Assembly: GCF_036013915.1 (NCBI RefSeq)
Contig: NZ_CP107899.1
Coordinates: 1,798,001-1,862,000, forward strand
DNA: 64,000 nt
From: Streptomyces sp. NBC_00464
Lineage (GTDB): Bacteria > Actinomycetota > Actinomycetes > Streptomycetales > Streptomycetaceae
Direction: 5' to 3'
Shown: positions 1 to 11,551 of the stretch, piece by piece
How the letters are laid out: each line of letters begins with the position of its first letter
How positions within the stretch are numbered: the first letter of the stretch is position 1
Position numbers and translations under genes: made by a program
Notes under the pieces: generated by a model
Seen by the model: only the letters and a program-made list of their open reading frames with translations
Databases searched by the model: none
What the model was told of the DNA's origin: nothing

Positions 1-602
1 ATGGGCAGCAGGCTGGCGGCGAGCGATCCGAAGGCGAGGAAGAGCACGACGGCGGCGACGGCCACCCCGACGGCCTCGCTGAGATGGGCGGCCGGCGCCT
101 CGGTGAGGGCTATGGCGGAGCCGCCCAACTCGACCTGGAGGTGCTCGCCCGCGGCGGCCTTCGCGGTGTCGACGACGGCCTGGGCCTGCCCGGCCGGCAC
201 GTCGTCCGCCTGCCGGTCGAAGGTGACGGTGGCGTAGGCGGTGTGCCCGTCGGGGCTGATCTGCCCGGAGCCGGGATCCGCGTAGGGCCCGCTGACGGCT
301 CCCACGCCCGGTAGCCGCTCGACGGCGTGCAGGGTGGCGGTCATCTTCTGGGTGACGTCGGCGGCCCGCACGGTGGAGTCGTCGGTGTGCCAGACGATGG
401 TGTCGGTGTCACCGCCGAGATCCGTGAATCCGTTCTTCAGCAGCTCGGCAGCCCGTCCGGACTCGGTGCCGGGGGCCTCGTAGTCGTTGGAGTAGGCGGA
501 ACCCGCGAACCCCGCTGCGGCCGCTGTGCCGCCGAGAGCGAGCAGCCAGATGAGGACGGCGAGGAGACGGTGCGTGACGCACCAGCGGGCGATGGCAGCC
601 AA
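1..602 (-). CDS. MMPL family transporter, N-terminal part (truncated by window edge)
   Basis: Reading leftward from a TTG at 602-600, the protein opens with a short basic segment and a hydrophobic helix (LAVLIWLLALGGTAAAAGFA), followed by an extracytoplasmic stretch with phrases typical of MMPL exporters (VWHTDDSTVRAADVT, then AVVDTAKAAAGEHLQVELGG), and a second membrane segment (VAVAAVVLFLAFGSLAASLLP) at the window edge. An AGGGAG ribosome site lies 8 nt before the TTG. RND-type MMPL proteins export lipids or drugs through the membrane; the substrate cannot be told. The remaining, larger part lies outside the window. The upstream kinase gene is divergent. Confidence 0.85.
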   Translation of the reverse strand, partial: MAAIARWCVTHRLLAVLIWLLALGGTAAAAGFAGSAYSNDYEAPGTESGRAAELLKNGFTDLGGDTDTIVWHTDDSTVRAADVTQKMTATLHAVERLPGVGAVSGPYADPGSGQISPDGHTAYATVTFDRQADDVPAGQAQAVVDTAKAAAGEHLQVELGGSAIALTEAPAAHLSEAVGVAVAAVVLFLAFGSLAASLLP

Positions 603-944
603 GGGACGTACTCCCTGCGGGTTCGTGGCCTCGACGCGGGTTCGGCAGAACCGTCCGCGCGAGAACGCATGACCTTGAGTGCCGTCACTCTGACAGCCAA
701 CTGTGATCATTTGCCCGTTTCGTGGCGTTACTCACAGGGGTTGGATCCACATATGGGCGACATGAGCACCGCCGTACGGCGGGGGCGCCCGCACGGCGCG
801 GGAGCGGTCGCACGGCCCTCACCGGCGCGCGCTCCCCGGCCGGAAGCCGCCGTGCGCGGGAAGCCGGCCCCTGTCTCCGTTGACCGCGGCCGCACGCACG
901 CGGCAATCTTATGAATCGTCAATTACCGTCTCTGGGGAGCCCAG
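603..944. other. Divergent intergenic region between MMPL gene and kinase gene
   Basis: About 340 bases separate two divergent starts. No coding sequence with a ribosome site or Streptomyces codon bias is convincing here. The right end carries a candidate promoter for the kinase. The rest is G+C-rich with a slightly A/T-richer patch near 690-760 that may hold the promoter of the leftward gene. Confidence 0.5.
880..909 (+). promoter_or_regulatory. Candidate housekeeping-type promoter for the kinase gene
   Basis: TTGACC at 880-885 and CAATCT at 904-909 are separated by 18 nt, a fair match to the vegetative sigma consensus of Streptomyces. The implied start point is about 30 nt before the TTG start at 945. 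This is pattern matching only. Confidence 0.4.
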
Positions 945-2861
945 TTGAACAGTGCGTCGCACCACATCGGACCGGATGCGGCTCCGGACAGATACCGACT
1001 GCTCAATTCCATCGGACGGGGTGGCGAAGCCGTCCTCTACCGGGCGGAGATAGAGCTGGGCGGGGCGCCCGAGACCGTGGTCGTGAAGGTCCTGGACTCG
1101 AAGACCACGATCACCATCGAGCAGTTCCACCGGCTGAGCGCGAAGTGGCGGGAGCAGGCGGAGTTACTGCGGTTCGTGAACCGGCCCGGTGTCGTCGGCG
1201 TACGCGAGCACTTCGAGGGGCCGCCGATCCACGGAGCCGGGGACGCCTCGACCGCTGCGGGGCGGGCCCTGGTCCTGGTCATGAACCATGTGGACGGTCT
1301 CGACCTGCGGGACTGGCGCGCCGAGCGGACCCTCGCCAGTCACGCCGAGCGCCGGGAGGTGCTGCGGACGCTCGAACAGCTCGCGGACGTGCTGGACTGG
1401 CTGCACTCGGGCCGGGCGACGCCGTCCGGGCGCACCGTCGTCCACGGCGACCTGTCCCCCGGCAACGTGATGGTCGACGCGCACGGTCAGGCCACGCTCG
1501 TCGACTTCGGCCTGAGCAAGCTGACCGCGGACCACCAGACGGCCGAGGTCTGGTTCACCCCCGGCTACGCGGCCCCCGAGGTCTTCGACGGCAAGCGGAC
1601 ACCGAACACCGACCGGTACGCGTTCGGCGCGATCGCCTACTTCCTGCTCAGCGGCCAGGCCCCGCCCAGCACCCCCGAGCAGCTGCGCGCCGCGCTGCGC
1701 GCCCTCCCCCAGGTGGCCGCCGCGACTCCGGAGCGCTGCGAGCGCATCCTGTCCGTCTGCGCGGCCGAACCGGACGGGCGGCCGGAGAGCCTGTCCGCGT
1801 GGGTGAAGGACGTGCGCTCGGCCGTGGTGTCGACCACGGTCACCGGGTCCTCGGCACGCGACGCGGTACCGGGGCCGGGGGCGGCCGGGGAGTCCGTACG
1901 GGACACGCCGCCGGCTGTCGCTCCCGCACTCATCCCCCCTCCGCCGCTGCTCCCGCCGCCGGGAGGCTTTGTCGCCGCTCCCCCTCCGGCGCCCAGCACG
2001 CCGCCCCCCGCGGCGGCGGACAGCTCTCAGTCCGTCTTCCCGCCGCCGATCACCGCCTCGTCGGATCCGGGGGTGTCCCCGCCCTCGACGGTGAACCCCG
2101 ACACCGCGACGGCGGCCTTCGCCTCTCCGGGCCTCTCCCCGGAACCGGACCTCCCCCGCCAGACCCTGCACACTCCGCCGTCTGCACCGAAGAAGAAGCG
2201 CCGACTGCTGAAGATCGCGCTGCCGGTGGTGGCCGCGATGGTCTGCGCCGGGCTGGGTGCTTGGGGTGTGCTGGCGCTGCAGGACGACAACGACCAGGGC
2301 AACAAGGGCTCGGGCGCCACCGACACCCGGACGTCCCTCACGCCCACCCCTTCGGCAACCGGGCAGGAAACCCCCGATGCCCCGGCGGACACACCCGTCG
2401 CGGAGCCCGGCTCGGAGGACGACGACCTGTCGTCCACGTCCCCGGAAGCATCGACGCCCGGCTCCGTGGAGGACGTCTCGCAGGTCTCACTGACCACGAT
2501 GAGCACGGTGGCCGAGCCCCAGTCGTTCACGGTGGGTTCCGCGAAGCTCAACACGCAGGTGCACAACGATGCCTTCGTGGCCACGCCGGAGTGCGACACG
2601 AAGCCGTACATGGAGTTCGACCTCGGCCGGGCCTGGACGACGTTCGAGCTGACAGCGGGAGTCGACGACGGCTCGAACTACGAATCCGGCCGGCTGACCA
2701 TCAAGGTCGACGACACGACCCTGTGGGTGGGCACTCTGGAGCTGGGCAAACCCCAGAAACTGTCCCTGAAGGTGAAGAACGCGCTGCGCCTGCGCATCGG
2801 CATCGACGAGAACTGTGACGGCGCGAACCTCGCCCTCGGCACCCCCATGCTGAAGCGCTGA
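945..2861 (+). CDS. Membrane serine/threonine protein kinase with extracellular NPCBM-like domain
   Basis: The 638-residue protein is a Hanks-type kinase. Residues 24-31 hold the glycine-rich loop (GRGGEAVL), K48 is the likely ATP-binding lysine, HGDLSPGN near 166 is the catalytic loop, DFG near 187 the metal motif, and APE follows. A proline-rich linker leads to one membrane helix near 423-445, so the kinase faces the cytoplasm. The last ~130 residues outside resemble an NPCBM/NEW2 carbohydrate-binding-like domain (MEFDLGRAWTTFELTAGVDD) instead of the usual PASTA repeats. The TTG start at 945 has GGGGAG 5 nt upstream. The gene converges on gatB with a shared hairpin between them. The external domain suggests sensing of a glycan or wall ligand, which is inference. 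Confidence 0.9.
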   Translation: MNSASHHIGPDAAPDRYRLLNSIGRGGEAVLYRAEIELGGAPETVVVKVLDSKTTITIEQFHRLSAKWREQAELLRFVNRPGVVGVREHFEGPPIHGAGDASTAAGRALVLVMNHVDGLDLRDWRAERTLASHAERREVLRTLEQLADVLDWLHSGRATPSGRTVVHGDLSPGNVMVDAHGQATLVDFGLSKLTADHQTAEVWFTPGYAAPEVFDGKRTPNTDRYAFGAIAYFLLSGQAPPSTPEQLRAALRALPQVAAATPERCERILSVCAAEPDGRPESLSAWVKDVRSAVVSTTVTGSSARDAVPGPGAAGESVRDTPPAVAPALIPPPPLLPPPGGFVAAPPPAPSTPPPAAADSSQSVFPPPITASSDPGVSPPSTVNPDTATAAFASPGLSPEPDLPRQTLHTPPSAPKKKRRLLKIALPVVAAMVCAGLGAWGVLALQDDNDQGNKGSGATDTRTSLTPTPSATGQETPDAPADTPVAEPGSEDDDLSSTSPEASTPGSVEDVSQVSLTTMSTVAEPQSFTVGSAKLNTQVHNDAFVATPECDTKPYMEFDLGRAWTTFELTAGVDDGSNYESGRLTIKVDDTTLWVGTLELGKPQKLSLKVKNALRLRIGIDENCDGANLALGTPMLKR

Positions 2862-2864
2862 CAG

Positions 2865-2917
2865 CCGCGAAGGGGCGGTGCGCCCGGTGGAGAACCGGAT
2901 GCACCGCCCCTTCGCGG
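2865..2917. terminator. Bidirectional terminator between kinase and gatB
   Basis: A perfect 17-bp inverted repeat (left arm 2865-2881, right arm 2901-2917, core GAAGGGGCGGTGC) starts 3 nt after the kinase stop and lies just beyond the gatB stop on the other strand. No T-run follows, as is common in Streptomyces. It should serve both convergent genes. Confidence 0.85.
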
Positions 2918-2932
2918 TCGTACGGGAAGACG

Positions 2933-4441
2933 TCAGCCCTCGACGCCGAGCTTCTCCAGGATCAGCTCGCGCACCCGGGCCGCGTCCGCCTGGCCACGGG
3001 TGGCCTTCATGACGGCGCCGACGAGGGCACCGGCGGCCGCGACCTTGCCACCACGGATCTTGTCCGCGATCGCGGCGTTGCCCGCGATGGCCTCGTCCAC
3101 GGCCGTGGACAGCGCGCCCTCGTCGGAGACGACCTTCAGGCCGCGCTTCTCGACGACGGTGTCCGGGTCGCCCTCGCCCGCGAGGACACCCTCCAGGACC
3201 TGGCGGGCCAGCTTGTCGTTGAGATCGCCGGAGGCGACGAGCTCGGCGACCCTGGCGACCTGCGTGGGGGTGACACCCAGCTCGTCGAGGGCGCGGCCGG
3301 TCTCGTTGGCGTTACGGGCCAGCTCACCCATCCACCACTTGCGGGCCTGGTCCGACGGGGCACCCACCTCGGTCGTGGCCACGATCAGGTCGACCGCGCC
3401 CGCGTTGAGGATGGACTGCATGTCGTGCTCGGAGACACCCCACTCCTCCTTGAGCCGGGCGCGGCGCAGCCGCGGCAGCTCGGGAAGCCCCTTGCGGAGC
3501 TCCTCGACCCACTCCCGGGCCGGGGCGACCGGCACCAGGTCGGGCTCGGGGAAGTAGCGGTAGTCCTCGGCGTTGTCCTTGATGCGGCCGGCCGTGGTGG
3601 AGCCGTCCTCCTCGTGGAAGTGCCGGGTCTCCTGCACGATCGTGCCGCCCGAGTTCAGCACCGCGGCGTGGCGCTGGATCTCGAAGCGGGCGGCGCGCTC
3701 GACGGAACGCAGCGAGTTCACGTTCTTCGTCTCGGAGCGGGTACCGAACGCCTCACGGCCGTGCGGGCGCAGCGACAGGTTCACGTCGCAGCGCATCTGG
3801 CCCATCTCCATGCGGGCCTCCGAGACGCCGAGCGCCTTGATGAGCTCGCGGAGCTCGGCGACGTACGCCTTGGCGACCTCGGGGGCGCGTGCGCCCGCTC
3901 CCTCGATCGGCTTGGTGACGATCTCGATGAGCGGGATGCCTGCGCGGTTGTAGTCGAGCAGGGAGTGGGACGCGCCGTGGATGCGGCCGGTGGCACCGCC
4001 GACGTGCGTCGACTTGCCGGTGTCCTCCTCCATGTGGGCGCGCTCGATCTGCACCCGGAAGATCTCCCCGTCCTCCAGCTGGACGTCCAGATAGCCGTCG
4101 AAGGCGATCGGCTCGTCGTACTGGGAGGTCTGGAAGTTCTTCGGCATGTCCGGATAGAAGTAGTTCTTCCGGGCGAAGCGGCACCACTCGGCGATCTCGC
4201 AGTTCAGCGCGAGACCGATCTTGATGGCGGACTCGACGCCGATCTCGTTCACGACCGGCAGCGCGCCGGGCAGCCCGAGACAGACCGGACAGGTCTGCGA
4301 GTTGGCGTCCTGCTTGAGCTCGGTGGAGCAGCCGCAGAACATCTTGGTCTTGGTGCCGAGCTCGACATGGACTTCGAGGCCCATGACGGGGTCGTACGTC
4401 GCGAGGGCGTCCTCGTACGACTCCAGGTCAATGACAGTCAC
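2933..4441 (-). CDS. gatB: Asp-tRNA(Asn)/Glu-tRNA(Gln) amidotransferase subunit B
   Basis: GatB (502 residues, usual length) binds misacylated Glu-tRNA(Gln) or Asp-tRNA(Asn) and phosphorylates the acyl group so that GatA-derived ammonia can form Gln or Asn on the tRNA. The N-terminal GatB core is clear: [18 protein letters not shown], zinc-type Cys pairs (CGC...CPVC), and [19 protein letters not shown]. The C-terminal part matches the GatB/YqeY tRNA-binding tail. GTG start with GAGGGAAAG upstream. It is the last gene of the leftward gatC-gatA-small ORF-gatB operon. Confidence 0.97.
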   Translation of the reverse strand: MTVIDLESYEDALATYDPVMGLEVHVELGTKTKMFCGCSTELKQDANSQTCPVCLGLPGALPVVNEIGVESAIKIGLALNCEIAEWCRFARKNYFYPDMPKNFQTSQYDEPIAFDGYLDVQLEDGEIFRVQIERAHMEEDTGKSTHVGGATGRIHGASHSLLDYNRAGIPLIEIVTKPIEGAGARAPEVAKAYVAELRELIKALGVSEARMEMGQMRCDVNLSLRPHGREAFGTRSETKNVNSLRSVERAARFEIQRHAAVLNSGGTIVQETRHFHEEDGSTTAGRIKDNAEDYRYFPEPDLVPVAPAREWVEELRKGLPELPRLRRARLKEEWGVSEHDMQSILNAGAVDLIVATTEVGAPSDQARKWWMGELARNANETGRALDELGVTPTQVARVAELVASGDLNDKLARQVLEGVLAGEGDPDTVVEKRGLKVVSDEGALSTAVDEAIAGNAAIADKIRGGKVAAAGALVGAVMKATRGQADAARVRELILEKLGVEG

Positions 4442-4455
4442 TGAAACTTTCCCTC

Positions 4456-4698
4456 TCAGCCCAGCAGGACGTCGTCGTCGCCGAGACGCTTGAGCTCGCG
4501 GTAAAGGATGGCGAGTCCGGTCACGATCGCGGCGGCGGATACGGCGGCGTCGATCAGCCGCAGCGTGTCGTTGTCCTGGCGGGCCATCTTCACCTGCTTG
4601 AACACGCTGAGCGCGCCGAAGGCGGTGGTGCCCATGGACACGTACGCGCCGGTCTTGGACTTCTTGAAGTTCTTGGCCTTCTTAGCCATTGCACTCAT
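4456..4698 (-). CDS. Small conserved hypothetical protein between gatA and gatB
   Basis: An 80-residue protein with a lysine-rich N-terminus ([14 protein letters not shown]) and a hydrophobic C-terminal helix ([20 protein letters not shown]), so possibly membrane-attached. Its ATG overlaps the gatA stop as ATGA, which implies translational coupling. An internal ATG four codons in is an alternative start. I do not recognise a family. The position within gatCAB suggests co-expression with amidotransferase, but a role in it is not shown. Confidence 0.8.
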   Translation of the reverse strand: MSAMAKKAKNFKKSKTGAYVSMGTTAFGALSVFKQVKMARQDNDTLRLIDAAVSAAAIVTGLAILYRELKRLGDDDVLLG

Positions 4699-6197
4699 AG
4701 CGACGGAGCCTCCTCAAGCAGCGGGTGTCCCCACTTTTCCACGAATGCGGCCTCAACGGCGGCTCCGACCTTGTACAGCCGGTCGTCCTTCATGGCGGGG
4801 GCGATGATCTGCAGCCCGACCGGCAGGCCGTCCTCCGGCGCCAGGCCGCAGGGCAGCGACATGGCTGCGTTGCCGGCGAGGTTGGTCGGAATGGTGCACA
4901 GGTCCGCGAGGTACATCGCCATCGGGTCGTCGGCGCGCTCGCCGATCGGGAAGGCGGTGGTGGGCGTCGTCGGGGAGACGATGACGTCCACCTGCTCGAA
5001 CGCCTTCTCGAAGTCCCGCGTGATCAGGGTGCGGACCTTCTGCGCCGAGCCGTAGTACGCGTCGTAGTAGCCGGAGCTCAGCGCGTACGTACCGAGGATG
5101 ATGCGGCGCTTGACCTCGTCGCCGAAGCCGGCCTCGCGGGTGAGCGCGGTGACGTCCTCGGCGGACCTCGTGCCGTCGTCGCCGACCCGCAGGCCGTAGC
5201 GCATGGCGTCGAAGCGGGCGAGGTTCGAGGAGCACTCGGACGGCGCGATGAGGTAGTACGCCGAGAGGCCGAGGTCGAAGGACGGGCAGTCCAGCTCGAC
5301 GATCGTGGCGCCGAGCGACTTCAGCAGCTCGACCGACTCGTTGAAGCGCTGGACGACACCGGCCTGGTAGCCCTCGCCCGAGAACTGCTTCACGACACCG
5401 ACGCGCATGCCCTGTACGGAGCCGTTGCGCGCGGCCTCGACGACCGGCGGGACCGGGGCGTCGATGGACGTCGAGTCGAGCGGGTCGTGCCCGGCGATGG
5501 CCTCGTGGAGCAGGGCCGCGTCCAGGACCGTACGGGCGCAGGGCCCGCCCTGGTCGAGGGAGGACGAGAAGGCCACCATGCCGTAGCGGGAGACGCCGCC
5601 GTAGGTGGGCTTGACGCCGACGGTGCCGGTGACGGCGGCGGGCTGGCGGATGGAGCCGCCGGTGTCCGTGCCGATGGCGAGCGGGGCCTCGAACGACGCG
5701 AGGGCCGCCGACGAACCGCCGCCGGAGCCGCCCGGGATGCGGGTGAGGTCCCACGGGTTGCCGGTCGGGCCGTAGGCGCTGTTCTCGGTGGAGGACCCCA
5801 TGGCGAACTCGTCCATGTTGGTCTTGCCGAGGATGACGACGTCGGCGGCCTTCAGCCGCTTGGTGACGGTCGCGTCGTACGGCGGGACCCAGCCTTCGAG
5901 GATCTTGGAGCCGACGGTGGTCGGCATGTCCTCGGTGGTGAAGATGTCCTTCAGCGCGAGCGGGACGCCGGCCAGCGGGCCGAGCTTCTCCCCGGCCGCC
6001 TTCTTGGCGTCGACGGCGCGGGCCTGCGCGAGCGCGCCCTCGCGGTCGATGTGCAGGAAGGCGTGGACCTTCTCGTCGACGGCCTCGATCCGGGCCAGGT
6101 GGGCCTCGGTGACCTCGACGGCCGTGAGCTCACCCGAAGCGATCTTCGCGGCGATCTCGGCGGCGGTGAGCTTGATGATGGTGCTGATGTCCGTCAT
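4695..6197 (-). CDS. gatA: Asp-tRNA(Asn)/Glu-tRNA(Gln) amidotransferase subunit A
   Basis: GatA (500 residues) is the amidase-signature glutaminase that releases ammonia for GatB. The signature is present: [12 protein letters not shown] followed by [13 protein letters not shown], giving the cis-Ser and nucleophile Ser, with a catalytic Lys upstream in the PLALKD segment. ATG start, 5 nt after the gatC stop, so the genes are transcribed together. Length and motifs are normal. Confidence 0.97.
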   Translation of the reverse strand: MTDISTIIKLTAAEIAAKIASGELTAVEVTEAHLARIEAVDEKVHAFLHIDREGALAQARAVDAKKAAGEKLGPLAGVPLALKDIFTTEDMPTTVGSKILEGWVPPYDATVTKRLKAADVVILGKTNMDEFAMGSSTENSAYGPTGNPWDLTRIPGGSGGGSSAALASFEAPLAIGTDTGGSIRQPAAVTGTVGVKPTYGGVSRYGMVAFSSSLDQGGPCARTVLDAALLHEAIAGHDPLDSTSIDAPVPPVVEAARNGSVQGMRVGVVKQFSGEGYQAGVVQRFNESVELLKSLGATIVELDCPSFDLGLSAYYLIAPSECSSNLARFDAMRYGLRVGDDGTRSAEDVTALTREAGFGDEVKRRIILGTYALSSGYYDAYYGSAQKVRTLITRDFEKAFEQVDVIVSPTTPTTAFPIGERADDPMAMYLADLCTIPTNLAGNAAMSLPCGLAPEDGLPVGLQIIAPAMKDDRLYKVGAAVEAAFVEKWGHPLLEEAPSL

Positions 6198-6202
6198 GAC
6201 TT

Positions 6203-6499
6203 TTAGTCCTCCCCCAGGATCTGCGGCACCTTGAAACGCTGCTGCTCCTGGGCCGGGGCGCCGGAGAGCGCCTGCGCGGGGGTGAGCGACGGACGGACCT
6301 CGTCCGCGCGCATGACGTTCGTCAGCGGCAGCGGGTGGGAGGTCGGCGGTACGTCTTGATCGGCGACCTCGGAGACGCGGGCGACCGCGCCGATGATGTC
6401 GTCGAGCTGACCGGCGAAGTGATCGAGCTCTTCGCCCTTCAGCTCCAGACGCGCCAGCCGGGCGAGGTGGGCGACCTCCTCGCGCGTGATGCCAGGCAT
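6203..6499 (-). CDS. gatC: Asp-tRNA(Asn)/Glu-tRNA(Gln) amidotransferase subunit C
   Basis: GatC (98 residues) wraps around GatA and stabilises the GatCAB complex. The start chosen is the ATG at 6499-6497 ([20 protein letters not shown]), which gives the normal family start and has TGAGGA upstream. The frame stays open to 6703, but that extension lies inside a palindromic repeat element and is not typical GatC. The end [12 protein letters not shown] is characteristic. First gene of the gat operon. Confidence 0.95.
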   Translation of the reverse strand: MPGITREEVAHLARLARLELKGEELDHFAGQLDDIIGAVARVSEVADQDVPPTSHPLPLTNVMRADEVRPSLTPAQALSGAPAQEQQRFKVPQILGED

Positions 6500-6534
6500 G
6501 CAGCGATCCTCAGGGGTTGGTGTGTGGTTTTGGC

Positions 6535-6712
6535 TGGGGGTCGGTGGCACATTTCCACCGTCCGTCCGAAGGACGGGCCTCGCGGCGTCCGGTGCGTGCG
6601 ATCGCAAGGCGCCGGAGCGCCCTCGTGGCGGAGCCACGTGGGCGTTTCGGCAACGCGGCGAGCGTGCGTGCCAGGCGTCGCGAGGCAGGTGGAAATGTGC
6701 CACCGACCCCCA
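6535..6712. repeat. 178-bp imperfect palindromic element with 25-bp perfect inverted ends
   Basis: Arms 6535-6559 and 6688-6712 are perfect reverse complements (core GGTGGCACATTTCCACC). The inner flanks remain partly complementary (CCTCGCGGCG on the left against CGTCGCGAGG on the right), so the whole element could fold into one long stem. It ends 36 nt before the gatC start. No clear target duplication flanks it. It could be a long extragenic palindrome, a MITE-like element or a regulatory structure in the gat leader. Confidence 0.8.
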
Positions 6713-6760
6713 ATCCTATGGGGTCGCCCGTACCGGCCACGGCCACCCGGGGCAGACCCG

Positions 6761-6834
6761 CCCGGCGCTTGAGGGCAAAGCGATCACCGGCACCCGTCAA
6801 GCGCGTCCGGCGATTGAGGACAAAGCGGCCACCG
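6761..6834 (+). repeat. Two direct copies of a ~30-bp intergenic repeat
   Basis: Copies at 6761-6790 and 6805-6834 share CCGGCG(C/A)TTGAGG(G/A)CAAAGCG followed by CACCGG. As far as I recall, the GTCCGGCGATTGAGG core is a common dispersed intergenic sequence in Streptomyces genomes. It lies downstream of the c-di-GMP gene (leftward) and next to the palindromic element. Confidence 0.65.
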
Positions 6835-6874
6835 GGCGCCATCTGTCACCTCGCCGCAGCCCGCGCCCCCGCCC

Positions 6875-9049
6875 CTACGTCGTCGCGGGCCGCGAGTTGA
6901 CCGCCCGTCCGGACGGGCGCTGCTCCAGCTCGGCCGGCGTCGTGGCAGCGGCCACACTCGCCGCCGCGGCGGCCGCCGCGGCAGCCGCCGCCAGCTCCGC
7001 CGGCCGCCGCCATCCGTGCTCGCCGCGCGCCCGCAGCCATGCCGTCGTCTCCTGGGGCGGCATCGCGGCCGCCACCAGCCATCCCTGGACCGCGTCGCAA
7101 CCCAGGTCCCGCAGCCGCTCCCACGTCTCGTCGTCCTCGACACCCTCGGCGACGACCACCAGACCGAGCGAGTGGGCCAGGTCGATCGTGCAGCGGACGA
7201 TCTCCGCGTCCTCGTGGTCGATGGCGAGCCGGGCCACGAACGACCGGTCGATCTTGAGCTCACTGACCGGCAGCCGACGCAGATGGACCAGCGAGGAGTA
7301 CCCCGTACCGAAGTCGTCCAGCGACATCTTCACGCCGTGGCCGGTCAGTCCGGCGAGGGTGTCCGCCGCCCGCTGCGGGTCCTCCAGCAGCACGTGTTCC
7401 GTTATCTCCAGCTGCAGGGCGCCGGGCGGGACGCCGTGCCGGGCCAGCCGGGCCGCGACGCCGCCCGCGAACCCCGGGGTGTGCACATCGCGCGGGGACA
7501 CGTTGACCGCGACCGGGACGAAGAGCCCCTGCGCCCGCCACCGGGCGACCTGGGCCAGCGCCGTCTCCAGGACGTACTCCGTGAGGTGCGGCATCAGCCC
7601 GGAGGACTCGGCTATGGCGATGAACTCGTCCGGGGGGACCCGCCCCCGCTCCGGATGCACCCAGCGCACCAGCGCCTCCAGGCCGGCCACCTGACCGTCG
7701 AACCGGACCTTCGGCTGGTAGTGGAGCTCCACCTCGCCGGCGTCCAGCGCGCGTCGCAGATCGCCGAGGAGGCCGAGCCGGTCCGGGGTGTTGCTGTCGC
7801 GCTTCGACTCGTACACCTCCACGCCCGTACGGTCGCGCTTGGCCTGGTACATCGCCACGTCCGCTCGGCGGAGCAGCCCCTCCGCGTCCAGCGCGTGGTC
7901 GGGGTAGACGGCGACGCCGGCGCTGGCCTCCAGCACCAGCGTGAGTCCGTCGAGGTCCAGCGGCGAGGAGAGCTCGGCCACCAGATGGCGGGCGATGCGC
8001 TGGACGCTCGTGGTGGAGTCCGCGGCCGGCAGCAGGACGGCGAACTCGTCGCCGCCGAGTCTCGCCGCCTCCGCGCCGCGTGGCAGGGCGAGCCGCAGCC
8101 GGTCCGCTATCTGCAGCAGCAGCCGGTCCCCGGCGAGATGGCCGAGGGTGTCGTTGACCGCCCGGAAGCGGTCCAGGTCGATCAGGACGAGGCCGACCCG
8201 GCTGCCGAGGCTCTCGGCCTCCTCCAGCGCCGTCCACGTCCGCTCCAGCAGCCACTGCCGGTTCGGCAGCCCGGTCAGCGGGTCCCGCAGCTGCTCCTCC
8301 GCCCTGGCACTGGCGATCCAGAGCGTGGAGTCCAGCGCGATCAACGGGACCGCGAAGAGGGGCAGCAGGACGGGCATGGCCATCGCGACGACGCAGATCA
8401 GCGGGGCGATGCCGAGGAGGGCGACGGCGACGAGCCCCTGTCTCAGCAGCGCGGTGCGGGCGACCGTCGGCAGCCCGCCGTTCTGCGGGGACCGGGCGTA
8501 CCACAGCAGGACCCGGGTGACGAGGAGATACGTGGAGGCCGCCAGCAGGACTTCCGGGACGGCGTCGATGCCCCAGTCGAGTGGCCGCCAGGGCGATTCG
8601 ACGCTCTGCACCTCGCCGAACGCGGCCAGGACGAGCGCCGCCGCGCCCACGCCCAGGATGTCCACCGCCCCGTGCAGCAGCCCCTGCCACCAGCGGTGCC
8701 GCCGGGCCACGCCGACGAGGACGACCACGACCAGGCTGACCAGGCCGGCGGGCACCCAGCCGTAGAGAAGCAGCACAGCGAGGGTGAGCGCGGCGCCGGA
8801 ACCGGTGCCGCCCCACCAGCGGTCGCGGCCGAGCGCGACCAGATGGCCGACGACTATCCCGGTGAGGACGGCGAGCGACCAGCCGGCCTTCCCGTCCGGG
8901 AAGAGGGCGTGCCCGCCGCTCACGGTCCGGTAGAAACCGGTCGCGAGCTGGACCGTGGCGAGGCCCACGACGACGGCACCCACTTTGGGCATGAGTCCGA
9001 CGAAACCTTGCAGCCGCGACACCGGTGCGGCGTTCTCGGTCGGTTTCAT
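6875..9049 (-). CDS. rmdB: Membrane bifunctional c-di-GMP enzyme (GGDEF-EAL), RmdB-like
   Basis: A 724-residue protein with several N-terminal membrane helices (about residues 15-240), a GGDEF domain with intact RLGGDEFAVLL near 331, and an EAL domain with intact EAL near 455 plus DDFGTGYSSL and KIDRSF motifs. GGDEF domains make c-di-GMP and EAL domains cleave it; both look catalytically competent. c-di-GMP controls the developmental switch through BldD in Streptomyces. Size, layout and position beside ligA match S. coelicolor RmdB, reported as a phosphodiesterase, so the symbol rests on remembered synteny. An alanine tract from GCC/GCG repeats (about 6950-6995) precedes the C-terminus. AGAGGGA precedes the ATG. 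Confidence 0.92.
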   Translation of the reverse strand: MKPTENAAPVSRLQGFVGLMPKVGAVVVGLATVQLATGFYRTVSGGHALFPDGKAGWSLAVLTGIVVGHLVALGRDRWWGGTGSGAALTLAVLLLYGWVPAGLVSLVVVVLVGVARRHRWWQGLLHGAVDILGVGAAALVLAAFGEVQSVESPWRPLDWGIDAVPEVLLAASTYLLVTRVLLWYARSPQNGGLPTVARTALLRQGLVAVALLGIAPLICVVAMAMPVLLPLFAVPLIALDSTLWIASARAEEQLRDPLTGLPNRQWLLERTWTALEEAESLGSRVGLVLIDLDRFRAVNDTLGHLAGDRLLLQIADRLRLALPRGAEAARLGGDEFAVLLPAADSTTSVQRIARHLVAELSSPLDLDGLTLVLEASAGVAVYPDHALDAEGLLRRADVAMYQAKRDRTGVEVYESKRDSNTPDRLGLLGDLRRALDAGEVELHYQPKVRFDGQVAGLEALVRWVHPERGRVPPDEFIAIAESSGLMPHLTEYVLETALAQVARWRAQGLFVPVAVNVSPRDVHTPGFAGGVAARLARHGVPPGALQLEITEHVLLEDPQRAADTLAGLTGHGVKMSLDDFGTGYSSLVHLRRLPVSELKIDRSFVARLAIDHEDAEIVRCTIDLAHSLGLVVVAEGVEDDETWERLRDLGCDAVQGWLVAAAMPPQETTAWLRARGEHGWRRPAELAAAAAAAAAAASVAAATTPAELEQRPSGRAVNSRPATT

Positions 9050-9310
9050 TCCGTCCCTCTCACAGCCGGCGGCGCCGATGTCACCTGATCGTTCCGTTCC
9101 GTGCCTCCGCGCCCCGGTTCCACCCGGTGGACGGGCACCGCGGGCGCATCTCTCAACAGTAGGCCGCAGAAGGCTCCCAGGGGCAGCGGTCTACAGCTCT
9201 TGCCCGAATGCGAACCGACCACCCGTCAGTATCTGCTATGCGCCGATCGGGTGAATCCGACGGTGCGTCACCCCCACCTCACCCTCCGGCACACTTTCCT
9301 TTCACTCCTC

Positions 9311-11536
<2,226 letters not shown>

Positions 11537-11551
11537 TTACCCAGTGCCCCG

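Noticed and set aside
1-237. Plus-strand ATG frame at the window start
   Set aside because: It lies antisense to the MMPL transporter, whose membrane segments are clear on the other strand.
911-2818. Long open frame on the plus strand overlapping the kinase gene
   Set aside because: It overlaps the kinase in another frame, its translation is Arg/Gly-rich without domain motifs, and high GC makes such shadows routine.
6500-6703. Upstream extension of gatC into the palindromic element
   Set aside because: It reads through a repeat and lacks GatC features; the ATG at 6499 has a proper ribosome site.
9050-9310. Possible small gene between ligA and the c-di-GMP gene
   Set aside because: No frame has codon bias or a ribosome site; probably only promoter sequence.
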